From: Axinella damicornis
Lineage: Eukaryota > Porifera > Demospongiae > Axinellida > Axinellidae
Direction of reading: 5' to 3'
Length of the DNA stretch: 64,000 bases
Assembly (NCBI GenBank): GCA_963931865.1
Contig: OZ007508.1
Coordinates: 8,430,781-8,494,780, forward strand
The notes under the pieces were generated by a model, which worked only from the letters and a program-made list of their open reading frames with translations, did no database searches and was not told the origin of the DNA. Positions 41,701 to 55,300 of this stretch are shown here, in pieces. Each line of letters begins with the position of its first letter. The first letter of the stretch is position 1. The position numbers were made by a program, and so were the translations under genes.

Positions 41701-43300
41701 TCCGCTCTACCTCTGCTCTACCTGGATCTACCTCTGCTCTACCTGGCTCTACCTAGCTCTACTTCTGCTCTTACCTCTGCTCTACCTGGCTCTACCTCTG
41801 CTTTACCTGGCTCTACCTCTGCTTCACCTCTGCTTTACCTGGCTCTACCTCTGCTCTACCTCTGCTCTACCTGGCTCTACCTCTGCTCTCCCTCTGCTCT
41901 ACCTGGCTCTACCTCTGCTCTACCTGGCTCTACCTCCGCTCTACCTCTGCTCTACCTGGCTCTACCTCTGCTCTACCTCTGCTCTACCTGGCTCTACCTC
42001 TGCTCTACCTGGCTCTACCTCTGCTTTACCTCTGCTCTACCTGGCTCTACCTCTGCTCTACCTGGCTCTACCTCTGCTCTACCTCTGCTCTACCTGGCTC
42101 TACCTCTGCTCTACCTCTGCTCTACCTGGCTCTACCTCTGCTCTACCTCTGCTCTACCTGGCTCTACCTCTGCTCTACCTGGCTCTACCTCTGCTCTACC
42201 TGGCTCTACCTCTGCTCTACCTGGCTCTACCTCTGCTCTACCTCTGCTCTACCTGGCTCTACCTTTGCTCTACCTCTGCTCTACCTGTCTCTACCTCTGC
42301 TCTACCTCTGCTCTACCTGGCTCTACCTCTGCTCTACATGGCTCTACCTCTGCTCTACCTGGCTCTACCTCTGCTCTACCTGGCTCTACCTCTGCTCTAC
42401 CTCTGCTCTACCTGGCTCTACCTCTGCTCTACCTGACTCTACCTCTGCTCTACCTGGCTCTACCTTGCTCTACCTGGCTCTACCTCTGCTCTACCTCTGC
42501 TCTAACTGGCTCTACCTGCGCTCTACCACTGCTCTACCTGGCTCTACCTCTGCTCTACCTGGCTCTACCTAGCTCTACTTCTGCTCTTACCTCTGCTCTA
42601 CCTGGCTCTACCTCTGCTTTACCTGGCTCTACCTCTGCTCTACCTCTGCTCTACCTGGCTCTACCTCTGCTCTACCTGGCTCTACCTCTGCTCTACCTGG
42701 CTCTACCTTGCTCTACCTGGCTCTACCTCTGCTCTACCTCTGCTCTACCTGGCTCTACCTCCGCTCTACCTCTGCTCTACCTGGCTCAACCTGGCTCTAC
42801 CTAGCTCTACTTCTGCTCTTAAATCTGCTCCACCTGGCTCTACCTCTGCTCTACCTCTACTCTACCTGGCTTTACCTCTGCTCTACCTGGCTCTACCTCT
42901 GCTCTACCTGGCTCTACCTCTGCTCTACCTGGCTCTACCTCTGCTCTACCTGGCTCTACCTCTGCTCTACCTGGCTCTACCTCTGCTCTACCTCTGCTCT
43001 ACCTGGCTCTACCTCTGCTCTACCTGACTCTACCTCTGCTCTACCTGGCTCTACCTTGCTCTACCTGGCTTTACCTCTGCTCTACCTCTGCTCTACCTGG
43101 CTCTACCTGCGCTCTACCTCTGCTTTACCTGGCTCTACCTCTGCTCTACCTGGCTCTACCTAGCTCTACTTCTGCTCTTACCTCTGCTCTACCTGGCTCT
43201 ACCTCTGCTTTACCTGGCTCTACCTCTGCTCTACCTCTGCTCTACCTGGCTCTACCTCTGCTCTACCTGGCTCTACCTCTGCTCTACCTGGCTCTACCTT
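23731..43300. repeat. Satellite domain II: about 4.5-kb and 7.5-kb higher-order repeats
   Basis: The first TAGCTCTACTTCTGCTCTTA marker is near 23736. The rare word TACGTCTG occurs at about 24180, 28744, 33208 and 40748, spacings of 4564, 4464 and 7540. The GGCTCAAACC/GGCTAAAACC variant follows the same series (24826, 29390, 33802, 41342). TACATGTACC at 32661 and 40201 and CCTGGATCTACC near 34191 and 41731 confirm the 7540-bp offset, which becomes 7625 by the TTAAATCTGC variant (35194, 42819). Confidence 0.8.
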
Positions 43301-46300
43301 GCTCTACCTGGCTCTACCTTTGCTCTACCTCTGCTCTACCTGGCTCTACCTCCGCTCTACCTCTGCTCTACCTGGCTCAACCTGGCTCTACCTAGCTCTA
43401 CTTCTGCTCTTACCTCTGCTCCACGTGGCTCTACCTCTGCTCTACCTCTGCTCTACCTGGCTCTACCTCTGCTCTACCTGGCTCTACCTCTGCTCTACCT
43501 GGCTCTACCTCTGCTCTACCTGGCTCTACCTCTGCTCTACCTGGCTCTACCTCTGCTCTACCTGACTCTACCTCTGTTCTACCTGGCTCTACCTTGCTCT
43601 ACCTGGCTCTACCTCTGCTCTACCTGGCTCTACCTCTGCTCTATCTGGCTCTACCTCTGCTCTACCTGGCTCTACCTCTGCTCTACCTGGCTCTACCTCT
43701 GCTCTACCTGGCTCTACCTCTGCTCTACCTGGCTCTACCTCTGCTCTACCTGGCTCTACCTCTGCTCTACCTCTGCTCTACCTGGCTCTACCTCTGCTCT
43801 ACCTGGCTCTACCTCTGCTCTACCTCTGCTCTACCTGGCTCTACCTCTGCTCTACCTCTGCTCTACCTGGCTCTACCTCTGCTCTACCTGGCTCTACCTC
43901 TGCTCTACCTGGCTCTACCTCTGCTCTACCTCTGCTCTACCTGGCTCTACCTCTGCTTTACCTCTGCTCTACCTGGCTCTACCTCTGCTCTACCTCAGCT
44001 CTACCTGGCTCTACCTCTGCTCTTCCTGGCTCTACCTCTGCTCTACCTCTGCTCTACCTGGCTCTACCTCTGCTCTACCTCTGCTCTACCTGTCTCTACC
44101 TCTGCTCTACCTCTGCTCTACCTGGCTCTACCTCTGCTCTACCTGGCTCTACCTCTGCTCTACCTCTGCTCTACCTGGCTCTACCTCTGCTCTACCTCTG
44201 CTCTACCTGGCTCTACCTTTGCTCTACCTGACTCTACCTCTGCTCTACCTGGCTCTACCTTACTCTACCTGGCTCTACCTCTGCTCTACCTCTGCTCTAC
44301 CTGGCTCTACCTGCGCTCTACCTCTGCTTTACCTGGCTCTACCTCTGCTCTACCTGGCTCTACCTAGCTCTACTTCTGCTCTTACCTCTGCTCTACCTGG
44401 CTCTACCTCTGCTTTACCTGGCTCTACCTCTGCTCTACCTCTGCTCTACCTGGCTCTACCTCTGCTCTACGTGGCTCTACCTCTGCTCTACCTGGCTCTA
44501 CCTTGCTCTACCTGGCTCTACCTCTGCTCTACCTCTGCTCTACCTGGCTCTACCTCCGCTCTACCTCTGCTCTACCTGGCTAAACCTGGCTCTACCTAGC
44601 TCTACTTCTGCTCTTACCTCTGCTCCACGTGGCTCTACCTCTTCTCTACCTCTGCTCTACCTGGCTCTACCTCTGCTCTACCTGGCTCTACCTCTGCTCT
44701 ACCTGGCTCTACCTCTGCTCTACCTGGCTCTACCTCTGCTCTACCTGGCTCTACCTCTGCTCTACCTCTGCTCTACCTGGCTCTACCTGTGCTCTACCTG
44801 GCTCTACCTCTGCTCTACCTCTGCTCTACCTGTCTCTACCTCTGCTCTACCTCTGCTCTACCTGGCTCTACCTCTGCTCTACCTGGCTCAACCTCTGCTC
44901 TACCTGGCTCTACCTCTGCTCTACCTGGCTCTACCTCTGCTCTACCTCTGCTATACCTGGCTCTACCTCTGCTCTACCTGACTCTACCTCTGCTCTACCT
45001 GGCTCTACCTTGCTCTACCTGGCTCTACCTCTGCTCTACCTCTGCTCTAACTGGCTCTACCTGCGCTCTACCTCTGCTCTACCTGGCTCTACCTCTGCTC
45101 TACCTGGCTCTACCTAGCTCTACTTCTGCTCTTACCTCTGCTCTACCTGGCTCTACCTCTGCTTTACCTGGCTCTACCTCTGCTCTACCTCTGCTCTACC
45201 TGGCTCTACCTCTGCTCTACCTGGCTCTACCTCTGCTCTACCTGGCTCTACCTTGCTCTACCTGGCTCTACCTCTGCTCTACCTCTGCTCTACCTGGCTC
45301 TACCTCCGCTCTACCTCTGCTCTACCTGGCTCAACCTAGCTCTACCTAGCTCTACTTCTGCTCTTACCTCTGCTCCACCTGGCTCTACCTCTGCTCTACC
45401 TCTGCTCTACCTGGCTCTACCTCTGCTCTACCTGGCTCTACCTCTGCTCTACCTGGCTCTACCTCTGCTCTACCTGGCTCTACCTCTGCTCTACCTCTGC
45501 TCTACCTGGCTCTACCTCTGCTCTACCTGGCTCTACCTCTGCTCTACCTCTGCTCTACCTGGCTCTACCTCTGCTCTACCTCTGCTCTACCTGACTCTAC
45601 CTCTGCTCTACCTGGCTCTACCTCTGCTCTACCTGGCTCTACCTCTGCTCTACCTCTGCTCTACCTGGCTCTACCTCTGCTCTACCTCTGCTCTACCTGG
45701 CTCTACCTCTGCTCTACCTCTGCTCTACCTGGCTCTACCTCCGCTCTACCTCTGCTCTACCTGGCTCAACCTGGCTCTACCTAGCTCTACTTCTGCTCTT
45801 ACCTCTGCTCCACGTGGCTCTACCTCTGCTCTACCTCTGCTCTACCTGGCTCTACCTCTGCTCTACCTCTGCTCTACCTGGCTCTACCTAGCTCTACTTC
45901 TGCTCTTACCTCTGCTCTACCTGGCTCTACCTCTGCTTTACCTGGCTCTACCTCTGCTCTACCTCTGCTCTACCTGGCTCTACCTCTGCTCTACCTGGCT
46001 CTACCTCTGCTCTACCTGGCTCTACCTTGCTCTACCTGGCTCTACCTCTGCTCTACCTCTGCTCTACCTGGCTCTACCTCCGCTCTACCTCTGCTCTACC
46101 TGGCTCAACCTGGCTCTACCTAGCTCTACTTCTGCTCTTACCTCTGCTCCACCTGGCTCTACCTCTGCTCTACCTCTGCTCTACCTGGCTCTACCTCTGC
46201 TCTACCTGGCTCTACCTCTGCTCTACCTGGCTCTACCTCTGCTCTACCTGGCTCTACCTCTGCTCTACCTCTGCTCTACCTGGCTCTACCTCTGCTCTAC

Positions 46301-49300
46301 CTGGCTCTACCTCTGCTCTACCTCTGCTCTACCTGGCTCTACCTCTGCTCTACCTGGCTCTACCTCTGCTCTACCTCTGCTCTACCTGGCTCTACCTCTG
46401 CTCTACCTCTGCTCTACCTGACTCTACCTCTGCTCTACCTGGCTCTACCTCTGCTCTACCTGGCTCTACCTCTGCTCTACCTCTGCTCTACCTGGCTCTA
46501 CCTCTGCTCTACCTCTGCTCTACCTGGCTCTACCTCTGCTATACCTCAGCTCTACCTGGCTCTACCTCTGCTCTACCTGGCTCTACCTCTGCTCTACCTC
46601 TGCTCTACCTGGCTCTACCTCTGCTCTACCTCTGCTCTACCTGTCTCTACCTCTGCTCTACCTCTGCTCTACCTGGCTCTACCTCTGCTCTACCTGGCTC
46701 TACCTCTGCTCTACCTCTGCTTTACCTGGCTCTACCTCTGCTCTACCTCTGCTCTACCTGGCTCTACCTCTGCTCTACCTGACTCTACCTCTGCTCTACC
46801 TGGCTCTACCTTGCTCTACCTGGCTCTACCTCTGCTCTACCTCTGCTCTACCTGGCTCTACCTGCGCTCTACCTCTGCTTTACCTGGCTCTACCTCTGCT
46901 CTACCTGGCTCTACCTAGCTCTACTTCTGCTCTTACCTCTGCTCTACCTGGCTCTACCTCTGCTTTACCTGGCTCTACCTCTGCTCTACCTCTGCTCTAC
47001 CTGGCTCTACCTCTGCTCTACCTGGCTCTACCTCTGCTCTACCTGGCTCTACCTTGCTCTACCTGGCTCTACCTCTGCTCTACCTCTGCTCTACCTGGCT
47101 CTACCTCCGCTCTACCTCTGCTCTACCTGGCTCAACCTGGCTCTACCTAGCTCTACTTCTGCTCTTACCTCTGCTCCACGTGGCTCTACCTCTGCTCTAC
47201 CTCTGCTCTACCTGGCTCTACCTCTGCTCTACCTCTGCTCTACCTGGCTCTACCTAGCTCTACTTCTGCTCTTACCTCTGCTCTACCTGGCTCTACCTCT
47301 GCTTTACCTGGCTCTACCTCTGCTCTACCTCTGCTCTACCTGGCTCTACCTCTGCTCTACCTGGCTCTACCTCTGCTCTACCTGGCTCTACCTTGCTCTA
47401 CCTGGCTCTACCTCTGCTCTACCTCTGCTCTACCTGGCTCTACCTCCGCTCTACCTCTGCTCTACCTGGCTCAACCTGGCTCTACCTAGCTCTACTTCTG
47501 CTCTTACCTCTGCTCCACCTGGCTCTACCTCTGCTCTACCTCTGCTCTACCTGGCTCTACCTCTGCTCTACCTGGCTCTACCTCTGCTCTACCTGGCTCT
47601 ACCTCTGCTCTACCTGGCTCTACCTCTGCTCTACCTCTGCTCTACCTGGCTCTACCTCTGCTCTACCTGGCTCTACCTCTGCTCTACCTCTGCTCTACCT
47701 GGCTCTACCTCTGCTCTACCTCTGCTCTACCTGACTCTACCTCTGCTCTACCTGGCTCTACCTCTGCTCTACCTGGCTCTACCTCTGCTCTACCTCTGCT
47801 CTACCTGGCTCTACCTCTGCTCTACCTGGCTCTACCTCTGCTCTACCTGGCTCTACCTTGCTCTACCTGGCTCTACCTCTGCTCTACCTCTGCTCTACCT
47901 GGCTCTACCTCCGCTCTACCTCTGCTCTACCTGGCTCAACCTGGCTCTACCTAGCTCTACTTCTGCTCTTACCTCTGCTCCACGTGGCTCTACCTCTGCT
48001 CTACCTCTGCTCTACCTGGCTCTACCTCTGCTCTACCTGGCTCTACCTCTGCTCTACCTGGCTCTACCTCTGCTCTACCTGGCTCTACCTCTGCTCTACC
48101 TGGCTCTACCTCTGCTCTACCTGGCTCTACCTCTGCTCTACCTGGCTCTACCTCTGCTCTACCTGGCTCTACCTCTGCTCTACCTCTGCTCTACCTGGCT
48201 CTACCTCTGCTCTACCTGGCTCTACCTCTGCTCTACCTCTGCTCTACCTGGCTCTACCTCTGCTCTACCTCTGCTCTACCTGGCTCTACCTCTGCTCTAC
48301 CTGGCTCTACCTCTGCTCTACCTCTGCTCTACCTGGCTCTACCTCTGCTCTACCTGGCTCTACCTCTGCTCTACCTGGCTCTACCTTGCTCTACCTGGCT
48401 CTACCTCTGCTCTACCTCTGCTCTACCTGGCTCTACCTCCGCTCTACCTCTGCTCTACCTGGCTCAACCTGGCTCTACCTACCTCTACTTCTGCTCTTAC
48501 CTCTGCTCCACGTGGCTCTACCTCTGCTCTACCTCTGCTCTACCTGGCTCTACCTCTGCTCTACCTCTGCTCTACCTGGCTCTACCTAGCTCTACTTCTG
48601 CTCTTACCTCTGCTCTACCTGGCTCTACCTCTGCTTTACCTGGCTCTACCTCTGCTCTACCTCTGCTCTACCTGGCTCTACCTCTGCTCTACCTGGCTCT
48701 ACCTCTGCTCTACCTGGCTCTACCTTGCTCTACCTGGCTCTACCTCTGCTCTACCTCTGCTCTACCTGGCTCTACCTCCGCTCTACCTCTGCTCTACCTG
48801 GCTCAACCTTGCTCTACCTAGCTCTACTTCTGCTCTTACCTCTGCTCCACCTGGCTCTACCTCTGCTCTACCTCTGCTCTACCTGGCTCTACCTCTGCTC
48901 TACCTGGCTCTACCTCTGCTCTACCTGGCTCTACCTCTGCTCTACCTGGCTCTACCTCTGCTCTACCTCTGCTCTACCTGGCTCTACCTCTGCTCTACCT
49001 GGCTCTACCTCTGCTCTACCTCTGCTCTACCTGGCTCTACCTCTGCTCTACCTCTGCTCTACCTGACTCTACCTCTGCTCTACCTGGCTCTACCTCTGCT
49101 CTACCTGGCTCTACCTCTGCTCTACCTCTGCTCTACCTGGCTCTACCTCTGCTCTACCTCTGCTCTACCTGGCTCTACCTCTGCTCTACCTCAGCTCTAC
49201 CTGGCTCTACCTCTGCTCTACCTGGCTCTACCTCTGCTCTACCTCTGCTCTACCTGGCTCTACCTCTGCTCTACCTCTGCTCTACCTGTCTCTACCTCTG

Positions 49301-52300
49301 CTCTACCTCTGCTCTACCTGGCTCTACCTCTGCTCTACCTGGCTCTACCTCTGCTCTACCTCTGCTCTACCTGGCTCTACCTCTGCTCTACCTCTGCTCT
49401 ACCTGGCTCTACCTCTGCTCTACCTGACTCTACCTCTGCTCTACCTGGCTCTACCTTGCTCTACCTGGCTTTACCTCTGCTCTACCTCTGCTCTACCTGG
49501 CTCTACCTGCGCTCTACCTCTGCTTTACCTGGCTCTACCTAGCTCTACTTCTGCTCTTACCTCTGCTCTACCTGGCTCTACCTCTGCTTTACCTGGCTCT
49601 ACCTCTGCTCTACCTCTGCTCTACCTGGCTCTACCTCTGCTCTACCTGGCTCTACCTCTGCTCTACCTGGCTCTACCTTGCTCTACCTGGCTCTACCTCT
49701 GCTCTACCTCTGCTCTACCTGGCTCTACCTCCGCTCTACCTCTGCTCTACCTGGCTCAACCTGGCTCTACCTAGCTCTACTTCTGCTCTTACCTCTGCTC
49801 CACGTGGCTCTACCTCTGCTCTACCTCTGCTCTACCTGGCTCTACCTCTGCTCTACCTGGCTCTACCTCTGCTCTACCTGGCTCTACCTCTGCTCTACCT
49901 GGCTCTACCTCTGCTCTACCTGGCTCTACCTCTGCTCTACCTCTGCTCTACCTCTGCTCTACCTGGCTCTACCTCTGCTCTACCTCTGCTCTACCTGGCT
50001 CTACCTCTGCTCTACCTCTGCTCTACCTGGCTCTACCTCTGCTCTACCTGGCTCTACCTCTGCTCTACCTGGCTCTACCTCTGCTCTACCTCTGCTCTAC
50101 CTGGCTCTACCTCTGCTCTACCTCTGCTCTACCTGGCTCTACCTCTGCTCTACCTCAGCTCTACCTGGCTCTACCTCTGCTCTACCTGGCTCTACCTCTG
50201 CTCTACCTCTGCTCTACCTGGCTCTACCTCTGCTCTACCTCTGCTCTACCTGGCTCTACCTCTGCTCTACCTCTGCTCTACCTGGCTCTACCTCTGCTCT
50301 ACCTGGCTCTACCTAGCTCTACTTCTGCTCTTACCTCTGCTCTACCTGGCTCTACCTCAGCTCTACCTGGCTCTACCTCTGCTCTACCTCTGCTCTACCT
50401 GGCTCTACCTCTGCTCTACCTGGCTCTACCTAGCTCTACTTCTGCTCTTACCTCTGCTCTACCTGGCTCTACCTCTGCTCTACCTGGCTCTACCTCTGCT
50501 CTACCTCTGCTCTACCTGGCTCTACCTCTGCTCTACCTGGCTCTACCTAGCTTTACTTCTGCTCTTACCTCTGCTCTACCTGGCTCTACCTCTGCTCTAC
50601 CTGGCTCTACCTCTGCTCTACCTCTGCTCTACCTGCCTCTACCTCTGCTCTACCTGGCTCTACCTTGCTCTACCTGGCTCTACCTCTGCTCTACCTGGCT
50701 CTACCTCTGCTCTATCTGGCTCTACCTCTGCTCTACCTGGCTCTACCTCTGCTCTACCTGGCTCTACCTCTGCTCTACCTGGCTCTACCTCTGCTCTACC
50801 TGGCTCTACCTCTGCTCTACCTGGCTCTACCTCTGCTCTACCTCTGCTCTACCTGGCTCTACCTCTGCTCTACCTGGCTCTACCTCTGCTCTACCTCTGC
50901 TCTACCTGGCTCTACCTCTGCTCTACCTCTGCTCTACCTGGCTCTACCTCTGCTCTACCTGGCTCTACCTCTGCTCTACCTGGCTCTACCTCTGCTCTAC
51001 CTCTGCTCTACCTGGCTCTACCTCTGCTCTACCTCTGCTCTACCTGGCTCTACCTCTGCTCTACCTCAGCTCTACCTGGCTCTACCTCTGCTCTACCTGG
51101 CTCTACCTCTGCTCTACCTCTGCTCTACCTGGCTCTACCTCTGCTCTACCTCTGCTCTACCTGTCTCTACCTCTGCTCTACCTCTGCTCTACCTGGCTCT
51201 ACCTCTGCTCTACCTGGCTCTACCTCTGCTCTACCTCTGCTCTACCTGGCTCTACCTCTGCTCTACCTCTGCTCTACCTGGCTCTACCTCTGCTCTACCT
51301 GACTCTACCTCTGCTCTACCTGGCTCTACCTTGCTCTACCTGGCTCTACCTCTGCTCTACCTCTGCTCTACCTGGCTCTACCTGCGCTCTACCTCTGCTT
51401 TACCTGGCTCTACCTCTGCTCTACCTGGCTCTACCTAGCTCTACTTCTGCTCTTACCTCTGCTCTACCTGGTTCTACCTCTGCTTTACCTGGCTCTACCT
51501 CTGCTCTACCTCTGCTCTACCTGGCTCTACCTCTGCTCTACCTGGCTCTACCTCTGCTCTACCTGGCTTTACCTTGCTCTACCTGGCTCTACCTCTGCTC
51601 TACCTCTGCTCTACCTGGCTCTACCTCCGCTCTACCTCTGCTCTACCTGGCTCAACCTGGCTCTACCTAGCTCTACTTCTGCTCTTACCTCTGCTCCACG
51701 TGGCTCTACCTCTTCTCTACCTCTGCTCTACCTGGCTCTACCTCTGCTCTACCTGGCTCTATCTCTGCTCTACCTGGCTCTACCTCTGCTCTACCTGGCT
51801 CTACCTCTGCTCTACCTCTGCTCTACCTGGCTCTACCTGTGCTCTACCTGGCTCTACCTCTGCTCTACCTCTGCTGTACCTGGCTCTACCTCTGCTCTAC
51901 CTCTGCTCTACCTGGCTCTACCTCTGCTCTACCTTGCTCTACCTCTGCTCTACCTTGCTCTACCTCTGCTCTACCTCTGCTCTACCTGGCTCTACCTCTG
52001 CTCTACCTCTGCTCTACCTGGCTCTACCTCTGCTCTACCTGACTCTACCTCTGCTCTACCTGGCTCTACCTTGCTCTACCTGGCTCTACCTCTGCTCTAC
52101 CTCTGCTCTACCTGGCTCTACCTCCGCTCTACCTCTGCTCTACCTGGCTCTACCTCTGCTCTACCTGGCTCTACCTAGCTCTACTTCTGCTCTTACCTCT
52201 GCTCTACCTGGCTCTACCTCTGCTTTACCTGGCTCTACCTCTGCTTCACCTCTGCTTTACCTGGCTCTACCTCTGCTCTACCTCTGCTCTACCTGGCTCT

Positions 52301-55300
52301 ACCTCTGCTCTCCCTCTGCTCTACCTGGCTCTACCTCTGCTCTACCTGGCTCTACCTCTGCTCTACCTCTGCTCTACCTGGCTCTACCTCTGCTCTACCT
52401 CTGCTCTACCTTGCTTTACCTCTGCTCTACCTGGCTCTACCTCTGCTCTACCTCTGCTCTACCTGGCTCTACCTCTGCTCTACCTGGCTCTACCTCTGCT
52501 CTACCTCTGCTCTACCTGGCTCTACCTCTGCTCTACCTCTGCTCTACCTGGCTCTACCTCTGCTCTACCTCTGCTCTACCTGGCTCTACCTCTGCTCTAC
52601 CTGGCTCTACCTCTGCTCTACCTGGCTCTACCTCTGCTCTACCTGGCTCTACCTCTGCTCTACCTCTGCTCTACCTGGCTCTACCTCTGCTCTACCTCTG
52701 CTCTACCTGTCTCTACCTCTGCTCTACCTCTGCTCTACCTGGCTCTACCTCTGCTCTACCTGGCTCTACCTCTGCTCTACCTGGCTCTACCTCTGCTCTA
52801 CCTGGCTCTACCTCTGCTCTACCTTTGCTCTACCTGGCTCTACCTCTGCTCTACCTGACTCTACCTCTGCTCTACCTTGCTCTACCTGGCTCTACCTCTG
52901 CTCTACCTCTGCTCTAACTGGCTCTACCTGCGCTCTACCTCTGCTCTACCTGGCTCTACCTCTGCTCTACCTGGCTCTACCTAGCTCTACTTCTGCTCTT
53001 ACCTCTGCTCTACCTGGCTCTACCTCTGCTTTACCTGGCTCTACCTCTGCTCTACCTCTGCTCTACCAGGCTCTACCTCTGCTCTACCTGGCTCTACCTC
53101 TGCTCTACCTGGCTCTACCTTGCTCTACCTGGCTCTACCTCTGCTCTACCTCTGCTCTACCTGGCTCTACCTCCGCTCTACCTCTGCTCTACCTGGCTCA
53201 ACCTGGCTCTACCTAGCTCTACTTCTGCTCTTACCTCTGCTCCACCTGGCTCTACCTCTGCTCTACCTCTGCTCTACCTGGCTCTACCTCTGCTTTACCT
53301 GGCTCTACCTCTGCTCTACCTGGCTCTACCTCTGCTCTACCTGGCTCTACCTCTGCTCTACCTCTGCTCTACCTGGCTCTACCTCTGCTCTACCTCTGCT
53401 CTACCTGGCTCTACCTCTGCTCTACCTCTGCTCTACCTGGCTCTACCTCTGCTCTACCTCTGCTCTACCTGGCTCTACCTCTGCTCTACCTGGCTCTACC
53501 TCTGCTCTACCTGGCTCTACCTCTGCTCTACCTCTGCTCTACCTGGCTCTACCTCTGCTCTACCTCTGCTCTACCTGGCTCTACCTCTGCTCTACCTGAC
53601 TCTACCTCTGCTCTACCTGGCTTTACCTTGCTCTACCTGACTCTACCTCTGCTCTACCTCTGCTCTACCTGGCTCTACCTCTGCTCTACCTGGCTCTACC
53701 TCTGCTCTACCTCTGCTCTACCTGGCTCTACCTCTGCTCTACCTCTGCTCTACCTGGCTCTACCTCTGCTCTACCTCAGCTCTACCTGGCTCTACCTCTG
53801 CTCTACCTGGCTCTACCTCTGCTCTACCTCTGCTCTACCTGGCTCTGCCTCTGCTCTACCTCTGCTCTACCTGTCTCTACCTCTGCTCTACCTCTGCTCT
53901 ACCTGGCTCTACCTCTGCTCTACCTGGCTCTACCTCTGCTCTACCTCTGCTCTACCTGGCTCTACCTCTGCTCTACCTCTGCTCTACCTGGCTTAACCTC
54001 TGCTCTACCTGACTCTACCTCTGCTCTACCTGGCTCTACCTTGCTCTACCTGGCTCTACCTCTGCTCTACCTCTGCTCTACCTGGCTCTACCTGCGCTCT
54101 ACCTCTGCTTTACCTGGCTCTACCTCTGCTCTACCTCTGCTCTACCTGGCTCTACCTCTGCTCTACCTCGCTCTACCTCTGCTCTACCTGGCTTTACCTT
54201 GCTCTACCTGGCTCTACCTCTGCTCTACCTCTGCTCTACCTGGCTCTACCTCCGCTCTACCTCTGCTCTACCTGGCTCAACCTGGCTCTACCTAGCTCTA
54301 CTTCTGCTCTTACCTCTGCTCCACGTGGCTCTACCTCTGCTCTACCTCTGCTCTACCTGGCTCTACCTCTGCTCTACCTGGCTCTACCTCTGCTCTACCT
54401 GGCTCTACCTCTGCTCTACCTGGCTCTACCTCTGCTCTACCTGGCTCTACCTCTGCTCTACCTGACTCTACCTCTGTTCTACCTGGCTCTACCTTGCTCT
54501 ACCTGGCTCTACCTCTGCTCTACCTGGCTCTACCTCTGCTCTATCTGGCTCTACCTCTGCTCTACCTGGCTCTACCTCTGCTCTACCTGGCTCTACCTCT
54601 GCTCTACCTCTGCTCTACCTGGCTCTACCTCTGCTCTACCTCTGCTCTACCTGTCTCTACCTCTGCTCTACCTCTGCTCTACCTGGCTCTACCTCTGCTC
54701 TACCTGGCTCTACCTCTGCTCTACCTGGCTCTACCTCTGCTCTACCTGGCTCTACCTCTGCTCTACCTTTGCTCTACCTGGCTCTACCTCTGCTCTACCT
54801 GACTCTACCTCTGCTCTACCTTGCTCTACCTGGCTCTACCTCTGCTCTACCTCTGCTCTAACTGGCTCTACCTGCGCTCTACCTCTGCTCTACCTGGCTC
54901 TACCTCTGCTCTACCTGGCTCTACCTAGCTCTACTTCTGCTCTTACCTCTGCTCTACCTGGCTCTACCTCTGCTTTACCTGGCTCTACCTCTGCTCTACC
55001 TCTGCTCTACCAGGCTCTACCTCTGCTCTACCTGGCTCTACCTCTGCTCTACCTGGCTCTACCTTGCTCTACCTGGCTCTACCTCTGCTCTACCTCTGCT
55101 CTACCTGGCTCTACCTCCGCTCTACCTCTGCTCTACCTGGCTCAACCTGGCTCTACCTAGCTCTACTTCTGCTCTTACCTCTGCTCCACCTGGCTCTACC
55201 TCTGCTCTACCTCTGCTCTACCTGGCTCTACCTCTGCTTTACCTGGCTCTACCTCTGCTCTACCTGGCTCTACCTCTGCTCTACCTGGCTCTACCTCTGC